Below, piece after piece: positions 9,189-17,151 of a stretch of DNA of 37,645 nucleotides. The notes below the pieces were generated by a model, which searched no databases, had not been told where the DNA came from, and saw only the letters and a list, made by a program, of their open reading frames with translations. Made by a program: the position numbers and the translations under genes. Source of the stretch: Bryobacter sp. (GTDB lineage Bacteria > Acidobacteriota > Terriglobia > Bryobacterales > Bryobacteraceae); assembly GCA_025356215.1 (NCBI GenBank), contig JANXUM010000216.1, positions 1 to 37,645 on the forward strand, in the 5' to 3' direction. Position 1 is the stretch's first letter; each line of letters opens with the position of its first letter.

Positions 9189-11293
9189 CGTTGATAGAGT
9201 GCGCCCGGAAACTCAGGAACGCTCGTCAGTAGTTTCGAATGACGGCCCAAGGAGCCGGAAGTAAACAGCGTGTCGCCCGCTGAGCGGATCTCGTCAACGA
9301 GCACGTTGACCTTGACCGGACCATTAACAGGCGAGGTCAATGCCGCGCCGCCGGTAAGAAGCACAGGCAAGGGAACATTATACCCATGGACGCCCGAGTG
9401 AATTTCTTTGAAGACGATGTCGTGAGTCCAGGGACCGAGCGTCGGCGCCAGACCCATCTCTTTAGCGATGAGTCCGATGATTTCGAGATCAGCCTTGGCA
9501 CCCATGGTTTTGATGGCGGCCTTGAGGCGCTGCACCTGACCCGTAACGTTGGTGAGGGTGCCGCTCTTCTCGTAGGCGGAGGCGGAGGGGAAGAGGACAT
9601 CGGCGCGGGCGGCGGTCTCGTCGAGGAACATCGTGTGGGCAACGACGAAGGCCTTGCGCGAGGCGAGAGGGGCATGCCGCAAAGGGTTGGCGCCGACGAT
9701 CCAGAGGACGTCGAGATCTTCAGCCGCGAGCATGCCAGCTTGCGATAGGCCGGGGTGCGGATCGACCTGGAAGCCGGGCAGCAGGTTGGGTAGGCAGCCC
9801 ATGTCGAGAGCGCCGCGGGAGTTGGAATCGTCGACGAGGCAGACGTACTTGACGGGGATCCCGAGGGTGGCTGCCCAGGCGACGAGATCGCGGACGCGCT
9901 GGCCTTTGATGGAATCGCCGAAAAGGATGACTAGTTCTTTTTCGGCCTTCAACCGATCGGTGAGTTTAGCGAGGGCGTCGTATTCTTCGCCCAGCGGCAC
10001 AGTGACGGAGGTGGCGGAATATTTGGCTTCGCGGACGGGGCCGGGCGTGACGGTGTAGATGCGCGTCTTGTTGTGTCGGACGCCGGCGCGGAGTTGGAAG
10101 GCGAGCAGCGGGTGCTGCTGAGAAAGATCGGACCCGATGACGAGGGCGGCCTTTGTTTTGTACAGATCGTCGGTGGTGGCTAGAGCGTCGGTTTGGCCGG
10201 AGAGCGCGTCCAGGAGGGTAATCAAATCGCCCGAGGCGGCGTGATCGAGGTTGGAGGTCTTCAGGCCGGCGCGGGTGAACTTTTGCAGGTAGAAGAGTTC
10301 TTCGTTGGTGAGGCGGGTATCGGCGATGACGCCAAATTTGCCGCCGTCCGCCTGGACGGATTTAAACTTTTCAGCGACAAAGCCGAGGGCCTTGGACCAG
10401 GAGACGGCCTCGAGCTTGCCGTCGATGCGGATCATCGGAGTGGTGAGGCGTTCTTCGCTAGCGGTGAAGTCGAAGCCGTAGCGGCCTTTGACGCAGAGGA
10501 ATTCGCCGTTGATGCCGCCGCGGTCGCGATTGTTGCCGCGGATGATTTCGTCGTTGCGCACGCCCAGGGTTGTCTTGCAGCCATTGGAGCAATGGGTGCA
10601 GACGGTGGCGACGTGTTGCATCTCCCAAGGGCGGGTTTTATAGCGATAGATGTTGGAGGTGAGCGCGCCGACGGGGCAGATATCGATACAGGCACCGCAC
10701 TCGTCGCAATCGAGATGATCTTCTTTGTTAGGAGCGATCTCGGAGAGCACGCCGCGATTGGTAACGCCGAGTGCGCCGACGCCCATGCCTTCATTGCAGG
10801 CGCGGACGCAGCGGTAGCAGAGGATGCAGCGGGCGGGGTCGTAGAAGACGACGGGGGACCACTGTCGCTCTGGGGCGTGATTCTTCATCTCGGTGAAGCG
10901 CGATTCGCCGGCACCGTAGCGGAAGACCATGTCTTGAAGCTCGCACTCGCCGCCTTTGTCGCAGACTGGACAATCGAGCGGATGGTTGGTGAGGAGGAAT
11001 TCGAGGGTACCCTTGCGGGCCTTGGCGATCTGCTCAGTCTCGCTGCGGACGATCATGCCTTCCATGACGGGGAGGGTGCAGGCCGTCTGGAGCTTGGGCA
11101 TCTTCTCGACTTCGACGAGGCACATGCGGCAAGCGGCCTGCAGCGAGTAGCCTTCGTAGTAGCAGAAGGCCGGAATCTCGATGCCGGAGCGTTTGCAGGC
11201 GTCGATGAGCAGCGTTCCCGGGGGCGCGGAAAGCTGGCGGCCGTCAACGGTGAAGTTGATGATTGTGGGGGGCGCTGTTACGGGAGTCGACAT
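9185..11293 (-). CDS. nuoG: NADH-quinone oxidoreductase subunit G
   Basis: 702 aa; N-terminal 2Fe-2S domain (CYYEGYSLQAACRMC...C), HPLDCPVCDKGGEC, CYRCVRAC, CDECGACIDICPVGAL and CTHCSNGC...C (N7-type motif), followed by a molybdopterin oxidoreductase fold. Confidence 0.96.
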   Translation of the reverse strand: MSTPVTAPPTIINFTVDGRQLSAPPGTLLIDACKRSGIEIPAFCYYEGYSLQAACRMCLVEVEKMPKLQTACTLPVMEGMIVRSETEQIAKARKGTLEFLLTNHPLDCPVCDKGGECELQDMVFRYGAGESRFTEMKNHAPERQWSPVVFYDPARCILCYRCVRACNEGMGVGALGVTNRGVLSEIAPNKEDHLDCDECGACIDICPVGALTSNIYRYKTRPWEMQHVATVCTHCSNGCKTTLGVRNDEIIRGNNRDRGGINGEFLCVKGRYGFDFTASEERLTTPMIRIDGKLEAVSWSKALGFVAEKFKSVQADGGKFGVIADTRLTNEELFYLQKFTRAGLKTSNLDHAASGDLITLLDALSGQTDALATTDDLYKTKAALVIGSDLSQQHPLLAFQLRAGVRHNKTRIYTVTPGPVREAKYSATSVTVPLGEEYDALAKLTDRLKAEKELVILFGDSIKGQRVRDLVAWAATLGIPVKYVCLVDDSNSRGALDMGCLPNLLPGFQVDPHPGLSQAGMLAAEDLDVLWIVGANPLRHAPLASRKAFVVAHTMFLDETAARADVLFPSASAYEKSGTLTNVTGQVQRLKAAIKTMGAKADLEIIGLIAKEMGLAPTLGPWTHDIVFKEIHSGVHGYNVPLPVLLTGGAALTSPVNGPVKVNVLVDEIRSAGDTLFTSGSLGRHSKLLTSVPEFPGALYQR

Positions 11294-11295
11294 GT

Positions 11296-12606
11296 TTAGT
11301 TAATGGAGATGAGTTGGTCGGGGGTGGTGGCGAGCATGGTGGTTTCACGCAGGCGGGCTTCAAATTCTTCACGGAATTTTTCGATGAAGCCGATGGTGGG
11401 CATGGCGGCGGCGTCGCCGAGCGGGCAGAAGGTGCGGCCAAGCATGTTCTTGGCGAGCTCATGGATGAGATCGATGTCGGCGCGGCGACCGGTGCCCTCG
11501 TCCATGCGGGTGAGGATTTTGCGCAGCCAGCTTGTGCCTTCGCGGCAGGGGATGCACCAGCCGCAGCTCTCATGCGCGTAGAAGCGCATGGTGCGGAGGG
11601 CAACTTTGACGATGTCGGTATCTTCGTCCATGACCATCATGCCGCCTGAGCCAGCCATGGTTTTCATGCGAGCGTAGTTGTCGTAATCCATCGGGAAGTC
11701 GCACTCGTCAGCTTTGAGGACGGGCGAGGACGAGCCACCAGGGATGACGCCTTTGAGCTTCTTGCCGTTGAGGATGCCGCCGCAGGTCTCGTAAATCATC
11801 TTCTGCATGGGGAAGCCCAGGGGCACTTCGTAGACGCCGGGACGGTTGACGTGACCGGAGACGCAGAGCATGCGGGTGCCGCCGTTCTTGGGGGTGCCGA
11901 TGTCGGCGTAGGCTTGGCCGCCCATGCGCAGCACGGCGGGCACAGTGCAGAAGGTTTCGACGTTGTTGAGCACGGTGGGCGAGGCATAGAGGCCGGAGAC
12001 GGCGGGGAAGGGTGGACGGATGCGCGGGACGCCGCGCTTGCCTTCGAGAGATTCAAGCAGCGCGGACTCTTCACCGCACTCATAGGCACCGGCGCCGGTG
12101 TGGGTGTAGAGATCGAAATCGAGACCGCTGCCCTTGATGTTCTTGCCCAGGTAGCCGTGCGCATAGGCTTCGGCCAGGGCCTTATCCATGATGTCGATGA
12201 GGTAGCGGTATTCGCCGCGAATGTAGATGTAGCCTTTTTTGCAGCCGATGGTGCGGGCGGCGATGATGCAGCCTTCGATCAACTGGTGCGGATCGTTCTG
12301 GATCAACAGGCGGTCTTTGCAGGTACCGGGCTCGGACTCGTCGGCGTTGACGACGACGTATTTGGGCTTGGGATTATCGCGCGGAATGAAGCTCCATTTG
12401 AGGCCGGTGGGGAAGCCGGCGCCTCCGCGACCGCGGAGATTGGAAAGCTTGAGTTCATCGATGATCTGCTCGGGCGACATCTCGATAGCTTTCATGAGCG
12501 CGACGTAGCCTTCGTGCGCGAGATAGGTGTCGATCGAGGCGGAATTGGGCAAGCCAAAGCGCTTGCTGATAATGCGGACTTCGTCGGGATGGGGTTCGTT
12601 GAACAA
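11296..12606 (-). CDS. nuoF: NADH-quinone oxidoreductase subunit F
   Basis: 436 aa; LRGRGGAGFPTGLKWSF (NADH/FMN site), ESCGWCIPCREGTSW...C (N3 cluster). Confidence 0.97.
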   Translation of the reverse strand: MFNEPHPDEVRIISKRFGLPNSASIDTYLAHEGYVALMKAIEMSPEQIIDELKLSNLRGRGGAGFPTGLKWSFIPRDNPKPKYVVVNADESEPGTCKDRLLIQNDPHQLIEGCIIAARTIGCKKGYIYIRGEYRYLIDIMDKALAEAYAHGYLGKNIKGSGLDFDLYTHTGAGAYECGEESALLESLEGKRGVPRIRPPFPAVSGLYASPTVLNNVETFCTVPAVLRMGGQAYADIGTPKNGGTRMLCVSGHVNRPGVYEVPLGFPMQKMIYETCGGILNGKKLKGVIPGGSSSPVLKADECDFPMDYDNYARMKTMAGSGGMMVMDEDTDIVKVALRTMRFYAHESCGWCIPCREGTSWLRKILTRMDEGTGRRADIDLIHELAKNMLGRTFCPLGDAAAMPTIGFIEKFREEFEARLRETTMLATTPDQLISIN

Positions 12607-12624
12607 CGTGATACTCCTTGGTGC

Positions 12625-13113
12625 CTAATGAACCTTCTGGATCGAGTCAATCAACTGATCCAGTTTTTCGATGGTGACGTGGTGATGGTATTCGTAGCCG
12701 TCGACGACGCAGGGGGCCCAGGAACAAGCGCCGGCGCATTCGACTTCTTCGAGCGAGATGAGACCGTCGGCGGTGACTTCTTTGTGACCGATGCCGAGGC
12801 GTTTGGTTGCGTGATGCCAGAGGGCTTCGCCGCCCATCAGCAGGCAGGCGATGTTGGTGCAGACCTGCACATGGTGCTTGCCCATGCGCTTCTTGTTGAG
12901 CATCGAATAGTAGCCGACGACTTCTTCCACCTGGAGGGGCGAGACTTCGCAACGTTTGGCGACTTCGGCGACCAGTTCAGAGGTGACAACGCCGAGCTGA
13001 TCCTGAGCGTACATAAGCATCGGAATGACGGCAGAGCGTTTGCGGCCCTCGGGGTAGCGGGACCAAATGTCTTGCAGTATCTTTTCGGTTTCGGGGGTGA
13101 AGGTGAGGCTCAT
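12625..13113 (-). CDS. nuoE: NADH-quinone oxidoreductase subunit E
   Basis: [41 protein letters not shown]...CTNIAC...CAGAC (2Fe-2S N1a ligands). Start reset to ATG at 13113, inside the longer tracked ORF. Confidence 0.95.
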   Translation of the reverse strand: MSLTFTPETEKILQDIWSRYPEGRKRSAVIPMLMYAQDQLGVVTSELVAEVAKRCEVSPLQVEEVVGYYSMLNKKRMGKHHVQVCTNIACLLMGGEALWHHATKRLGIGHKEVTADGLISLEEVECAGACSWAPCVVDGYEYHHHVTIEKLDQLIDSIQKVH

Positions 13114-14294
13114 CGGTCTGTGTCTCCGAGTACGAAATCCATGGAACCCATGCTGGCGACGGTGTCGGCGATGAGGCCGCCTTCGCACATGACGCCTAGG
13201 GTCTGGATGTTGCCGAAGCTGGGGGTGCGCATGTGGACGCGGAAGGGTTTGGAACTGCCGTCGGAAACGATGTAGTAGCCGAGTTCGCCGCGTGGAGACT
13301 CGATGACCTGATAGACCTCACCCGGTGGGACGCGAACGCCTTCGGTGACGATCTTGAAGTGGTAGATGAGGGCTTCCATTTGGGTTTTCATCTTTTCGCG
13401 CTGGGGCAGGACGACCTTGGGGGCGTCTGCCTGGTAGGGGCCTTCGGGCATGCCTTCGAGGGCTTGCTTCATGATGCGCAGGGATTGGCGCATTTCTTCC
13501 ATGCGAACGCGGTAGCGAGCGTAGACGTCGTTTTCAGTGCGGGTTGGGACGTCGAATTCGAAATTCTGATAGCCGGAATAGGGCTCGTCTTTGCGAGCGT
13601 CCCAGGGGATACCGGCGGCGCGGATCATGGGTCCGGTGGCGCCCATGGCGAGGAGCGTCTCAACGGGCACGGTGCCGACGCCGATGGTGCGGCTTTTCCA
13701 GATCGGGTTGTTGTCGAGCAGGGTTTCGTACTCGTCGATCTTGGAAGGGAACATCTTGATGAACTTGTGGCACGCTTCGAGACCGCCGCGGGGATGATCG
13801 AGAGCGAGGCCGCCGATGCGGAAGTAGCTGGTCATCAGGCGCTGGCCGCTGAACATCTCGAAGATTTTTAGAAGTTCCTCGCGGTCGCGGGTGCAGTAAA
13901 AGAACATCGACATTGCGCCCATGTCGAGGGCATGGGTGCCGAGCCAGACGAGGTGCGAATTGATGCGGGTGAGCTCAGTGAGCAGAACGCGGGTCCAGAC
14001 GGCGCGGGGCGGGGCTTCGACGCCCAGAAGCTTTTCTACCGCGAGGACGTAGCAAAGGTTGTTGGAGAGATTAGCGAGGTAGTCGACGCGATCGGTGAGC
14101 GGAATGACCTGCGGATAGGTGAGCGCTTCGCACTGCTTCTCGATGCCGGTGTGGAGGAAGCCAATCTCGGGTTGTGCGCCGACAACGGTTTCGCCATCGA
14201 GCTCGAGAACAACGCGCAGCACGCCGTGTGTGGAGGGGTGCTGGGGACCCATGTTTAGGGTCATTTTGCGAGTGCTGGCTGGCGTTTCGATCAT
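13110..14294 (-). CDS. nuoD: NADH-quinone oxidoreductase subunit D
   Basis: 394 aa; [60 protein letters not shown]. Confidence 0.97.
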   Translation of the reverse strand: MIETPASTRKMTLNMGPQHPSTHGVLRVVLELDGETVVGAQPEIGFLHTGIEKQCEALTYPQVIPLTDRVDYLANLSNNLCYVLAVEKLLGVEAPPRAVWTRVLLTELTRINSHLVWLGTHALDMGAMSMFFYCTRDREELLKIFEMFSGQRLMTSYFRIGGLALDHPRGGLEACHKFIKMFPSKIDEYETLLDNNPIWKSRTIGVGTVPVETLLAMGATGPMIRAAGIPWDARKDEPYSGYQNFEFDVPTRTENDVYARYRVRMEEMRQSLRIMKQALEGMPEGPYQADAPKVVLPQREKMKTQMEALIYHFKIVTEGVRVPPGEVYQVIESPRGELGYYIVSDGSSKPFRVHMRTPSFGNIQTLGVMCEGGLIADTVASMGSMDFVLGDTDR

Positions 14295-14788
14295 TGGGTG
14301 CTCCCTTCCCCGTAGTCGTATTTGTGGCCGTGGATGGGGAAGTCCTTTCGCAAGGGATGGCCTTGCCAGCCCTCAGGCATCATGATGCGGCGCAGGTCGG
14401 GATGATTGTTAAAGACGATACCGAAGAGATCGAAAACTTCGCGTTCGTACCAGTTGGCACCGGGCCAGACACTGGTGACCGAATCAATGGCTGGATTGAC
14501 GCCCGAGACGCGGCACTTGAGACGGAGGCGCTGGTTGGCACCGACAGAGTGCAGTAGGTAAACGACTTCGAAGCGCGGCTCTTGCGGGTGCCAATCGAGC
14601 GCGGTGACACTGGAGGCGCGGTTGAATGAGTGCTCGTCGCGCAGAAGAGCGCAGACCTGGACGATTTGGGCGGGGTCGATGTAGAGGATGGCTTGATCGT
14701 GCTGGGAGACGCCGGATTGGATGGCATCGGGGAAGCGAGCCTGAATTGCGGCGACCAAGGGGTCTTCCTGAAGTTGTTCAGAGATCAT
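14291..14788 (-). CDS. nuoC: NADH-quinone oxidoreductase subunit C
   Basis: 165 aa; [45 protein letters not shown]. Confidence 0.96.
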   Translation of the reverse strand: MISEQLQEDPLVAAIQARFPDAIQSGVSQHDQAILYIDPAQIVQVCALLRDEHSFNRASSVTALDWHPQEPRFEVVYLLHSVGANQRLRLKCRVSGVNPAIDSVTSVWPGANWYEREVFDLFGIVFNNHPDLRRIMMPEGWQGHPLRKDFPIHGHKYDYGEGSTQ

Positions 14789-14794
14789 GCGGCG

Positions 14795-15187
14795 TTATTT
14801 TGCTTTCCGGTTGGGCGAGGCGGTCCAGTCGAGGGCACCCTTCTTCCAGACGAAGTAGAAACCCGTGAGGACCAGAACCATGAAGAGTAGCATTTCGACG
14901 AAGCCGAACATGCCGAGTTCGCGATAGACAACGGCCCAGGGGTAGAGGAAGACCGCTTCGATATCGAAGAGGATGAAGAGCATTGCGACGAGGTAGAACT
15001 TGACGCTGAAGCGCTCGCGCGCATTGCCCACTGGCTTGACGCCCGATTCGTAGGGGGAGTCTTTGGCGGCGTTGCGGTTGCGCTTGCCCAGAAACAAGCC
15101 CGCACCGACGAGACCGCCCGCGACGGCGGCGGCGAAGATAATCTGGACGAGGACGGGGAAGTACAGCTCGTTATAATTTGTTGGCAT
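14795..15187 (-). CDS. nuoA: NADH-quinone oxidoreductase subunit A
   Basis: 130 aa; SPYESGVKPVGNARERFSVKFYLVAMLFILFDIEAVFLYPWAVVY. Confidence 0.96.
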   Translation of the reverse strand: MPTNYNELYFPVLVQIIFAAAVAGGLVGAGLFLGKRNRNAAKDSPYESGVKPVGNARERFSVKFYLVAMLFILFDIEAVFLYPWAVVYRELGMFGFVEMLLFMVLVLTGFYFVWKKGALDWTASPNRKAK

Positions 15188-15243
15188 CTGTCGAGAGAGG
15201 GCAACCGACGGAGGATGAGAGAGCGGCAGCTTGCCTTCATTTA

Positions 15244-15273
15244 ACTATACTGGTCGATTCGGAGGGCGGTCAA
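15244..15273 (-). promoter_or_regulatory. Candidate sigma70-type promoter for the nuo operon
   Basis: Minus strand TTGACC (15273-15268), 18 nt spacer, TATAGT (15249-15244). Predicted TSS is about 50 nt upstream of the nuoA ATG. Confidence 0.55.
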
Positions 15274-15298
15274 CGCCGGACCGGGAAAGAGCGGGGAT

Positions 15299-15511
15299 TT
15301 GGGATTGATTTCGATCGAAGTGAACGGTGAGAAGCGAGAAATTCCAGCGGGGTTGAACGTGCGGGGGCTGCTGGATTTTTTGAAGGTGGACGCGGAGAGG
15401 GTGGCGGTGGAACTGAACCGCGAAATTGTGAGGAAGGCAGATTGGGCCGGGGTGATTGTGGAGGGGGGAGCGGCGGTGGAGGTGGTGATGTTTGTGGGCG
15501 GGGGGCGCTAG
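15299..15511 (+). CDS. thiS: ThiS family sulfur carrier protein
   Basis: ISIEVNGEKREIPAGLNVRGLLDFLKVDAERVAVELNREIVRKADW...VEVVMFVGGGR; ubiquitin-like fold with terminal di-Gly motif. Probable TTG start. Confidence 0.85.
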   Translation: MGLISIEVNGEKREIPAGLNVRGLLDFLKVDAERVAVELNREIVRKADWAGVIVEGGAAVEVVMFVGGGR

Positions 15512-15512
15512 C

Positions 15513-16406
15513 TTGAGGCTTTTCCTCGCGTTTTTGTTCGGCGTACTTGTGAGTTTTGGCCAGGTACGGAGTATGGCGATCACGATCGACGACTTACCGC
15601 GTGGCGGTGATGGGGCGAAGGATTTGGCGAGCGTGCGGGCGCTAACGGTGAAGTTGATGGCTGCGCTCAAGGGCGTGCCGGTAACCGGGTTCGTAAACGC
15701 GCAGGGGGCGCAAGCATTGGGCGACGCGGGCTTGCAGGAAATTCTTGGACTTTGGACGAAACAGGGTGCTGAACTGGGCAACCATACGTTTTCGCATCCG
15801 GACTTGAATCGTGTGCCGCTAGCCGAGTTTGAGGCGGACTTGCTGCGGGGTGAGCCGGCGATCCGGAAGGCGCGGGGTGGAACGCAATCGCGATACTTCA
15901 GGCACCCATTTCTTCACGCGGGCAAGGACGCGGAGATAAAGCAGGCGCTGGACGCCTTCCTGGTGAAGCACCGTTACACGATGGCTCCGGTGACGCTGGA
16001 TACTTCGGATTGGATGTTCGCTTATGTGTATGCGCGAACAGCGGACAAGGCTGGGCTTTTGCAGGCATACCTTCTCTACATGGATTCGATTTGCGAGTTT
16101 TACGAGAAGCGGGCGGTGGAGGTAACGGGGCGGGAGATCGCGCAGATCCTGTTGATTCACGCCAACCAGTTAAATGCGGACGCGATGCCGGATTTACTTC
16201 GGCTTTTTGCTAAGCGCGGTTATCGGATTGTAGGGCTGGCGGAGGCGCTGCGGGACCCGGCTTACGGGCTGCCCGACGGATATCTCGGCACGAACGGTAT
16301 CTCCTGGATTCACCGCTGGGCGAGTGCTAAGGGACTCACGGAGAGATGGGAGCCGGGGGAGCCGAAGTGGCTGCTGGAGGAGTATGGGCGGATGTCGGGG
16401 CGGTAG
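15513..16406 (+). CDS. Polysaccharide deacetylase (NodB-like) with signal peptide
   Basis: ITIDDLPRGGDG, GAELGNHTFSHPDLNRV, HANQLNADAMPDLLRLFAKRGYRIV. TTG at 15513 gives a hydrophobic N-terminus, MRLFLAFLFGVLVSFGQ. A tracked start at 15492 is also possible. Confidence 0.85.
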   Translation: MRLFLAFLFGVLVSFGQVRSMAITIDDLPRGGDGAKDLASVRALTVKLMAALKGVPVTGFVNAQGAQALGDAGLQEILGLWTKQGAELGNHTFSHPDLNRVPLAEFEADLLRGEPAIRKARGGTQSRYFRHPFLHAGKDAEIKQALDAFLVKHRYTMAPVTLDTSDWMFAYVYARTADKAGLLQAYLLYMDSICEFYEKRAVEVTGREIAQILLIHANQLNADAMPDLLRLFAKRGYRIVGLAEALRDPAYGLPDGYLGTNGISWIHRWASAKGLTERWEPGEPKWLLEEYGRMSGR

Positions 16407-16415
16407 GGTCGTGAT

Positions 16416-16853
16416 TCAGGGTGTGGCGATCTTGCTACGCATCGAGTCTGTGGCCAGGGCCAGAAACTCTTTCAGGTTGAACGTGTAAAGACGGTCGCAG
16501 CCCGCTTTTTGCGCGCACTGGAGATGGAGCGCGTCGAAGATGACTCCACCGGTCGAGCCAGCGTTAACCGAGGAGCGCAAGACGGCTTTGTAGTCCGCAG
16601 CCGTGAGGGCGATCAGCTCAAAAAAGGGCAGGACGTTGTCCTCCAAGAAGCGGCCCGCCTCGGCTGGGTGGATACGCGGAGTGAATGGCGCGCGTGTCAT
16701 TACCGAATAGAACTCGGCCAATCCGTGTGTACTCACACATCCCACCAGGCCGCCGCGCTTGACAGCGCGGACAAGGTCGAAGGCCTGGGCGTGGTGCCGG
16801 TGTTCGGCGACCGAGGCGGCGACCAGCACGTTGGTGTCGAAATAGGCTTTCAG
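16416..16853 (-). CDS. PIN-domain ribonuclease toxin (VapC-like)
   Basis: Open frame including AYFDTNVLVAASVAEHRHH...STHGLAEFYSVM...GGVIFDALHLQCAQKAGCDRLYTFNLKEF. The FDTN acidic residue lies upstream of the tracked GTG (16829). CTG at 16853-16851 overlaps the antitoxin TGA. Confidence 0.8.
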   Translation of the reverse strand: MKAYFDTNVLVAASVAEHRHHAQAFDLVRAVKRGGLVGCVSTHGLAEFYSVMTRAPFTPRIHPAEAGRFLEDNVLPFFELIALTAADYKAVLRSSVNAGSTGGVIFDALHLQCAQKAGCDRLYTFNLKEFLALATDSMRSKIATP

Positions 16854-17110
16854 AAGCCCGCCATCTTGCGGATGCGATCTTCATGGTCGTCACGGATCGC
16901 CTGGTCGATATCGAAGTTTGGAGGCGTCTTTCCAATATGGACCCAGAGGCCGTCGACCTTGATCATGGAGGGACGGTCTTCGATGCGCTTGAGTACAATG
17001 CCATCGACAGTCTCGACCATTTCAAGATCGCTATCCACTCGAAGTCCCAGGCGGTCCCGGACAGGCTTTGGAAGAACGACGCGGCCAGCCTTGTCGATTC
17101 GTAACGTCAT
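16850..17110 (-). CDS. AbrB/SpoVT-type antitoxin (VapB-like)
   Basis: MTLRIDKAGRVVLPKPVRDRLGLRVDSDLEMVETVDGIVLKR, a swapped-hairpin AbrB signature. Upstream starts at 17134/17146 are possible. Confidence 0.83.
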   Translation of the reverse strand: MTLRIDKAGRVVLPKPVRDRLGLRVDSDLEMVETVDGIVLKRIEDRPSMIKVDGLWVHIGKTPPNFDIDQAIRDDHEDRIRKMAGF

Positions 17111-17151
17111 ACCATTCACGATGGCAGATACCATTTTGATTGGCAATGCGT

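Noticed and set aside
10193-11299. 368-aa plus-strand ORF opposite nuoG
   Set aside because: Antisense shadow of a confident NuoG frame; no recognisable domain.
11851-13275. 474-aa plus-strand ORF opposite nuoF/nuoE/nuoD
   Set aside because: Antisense to well-identified genes. Composition (Ala/Gly/Asp/Val-rich, no domain) is typical of antisense frames in high-GC DNA.
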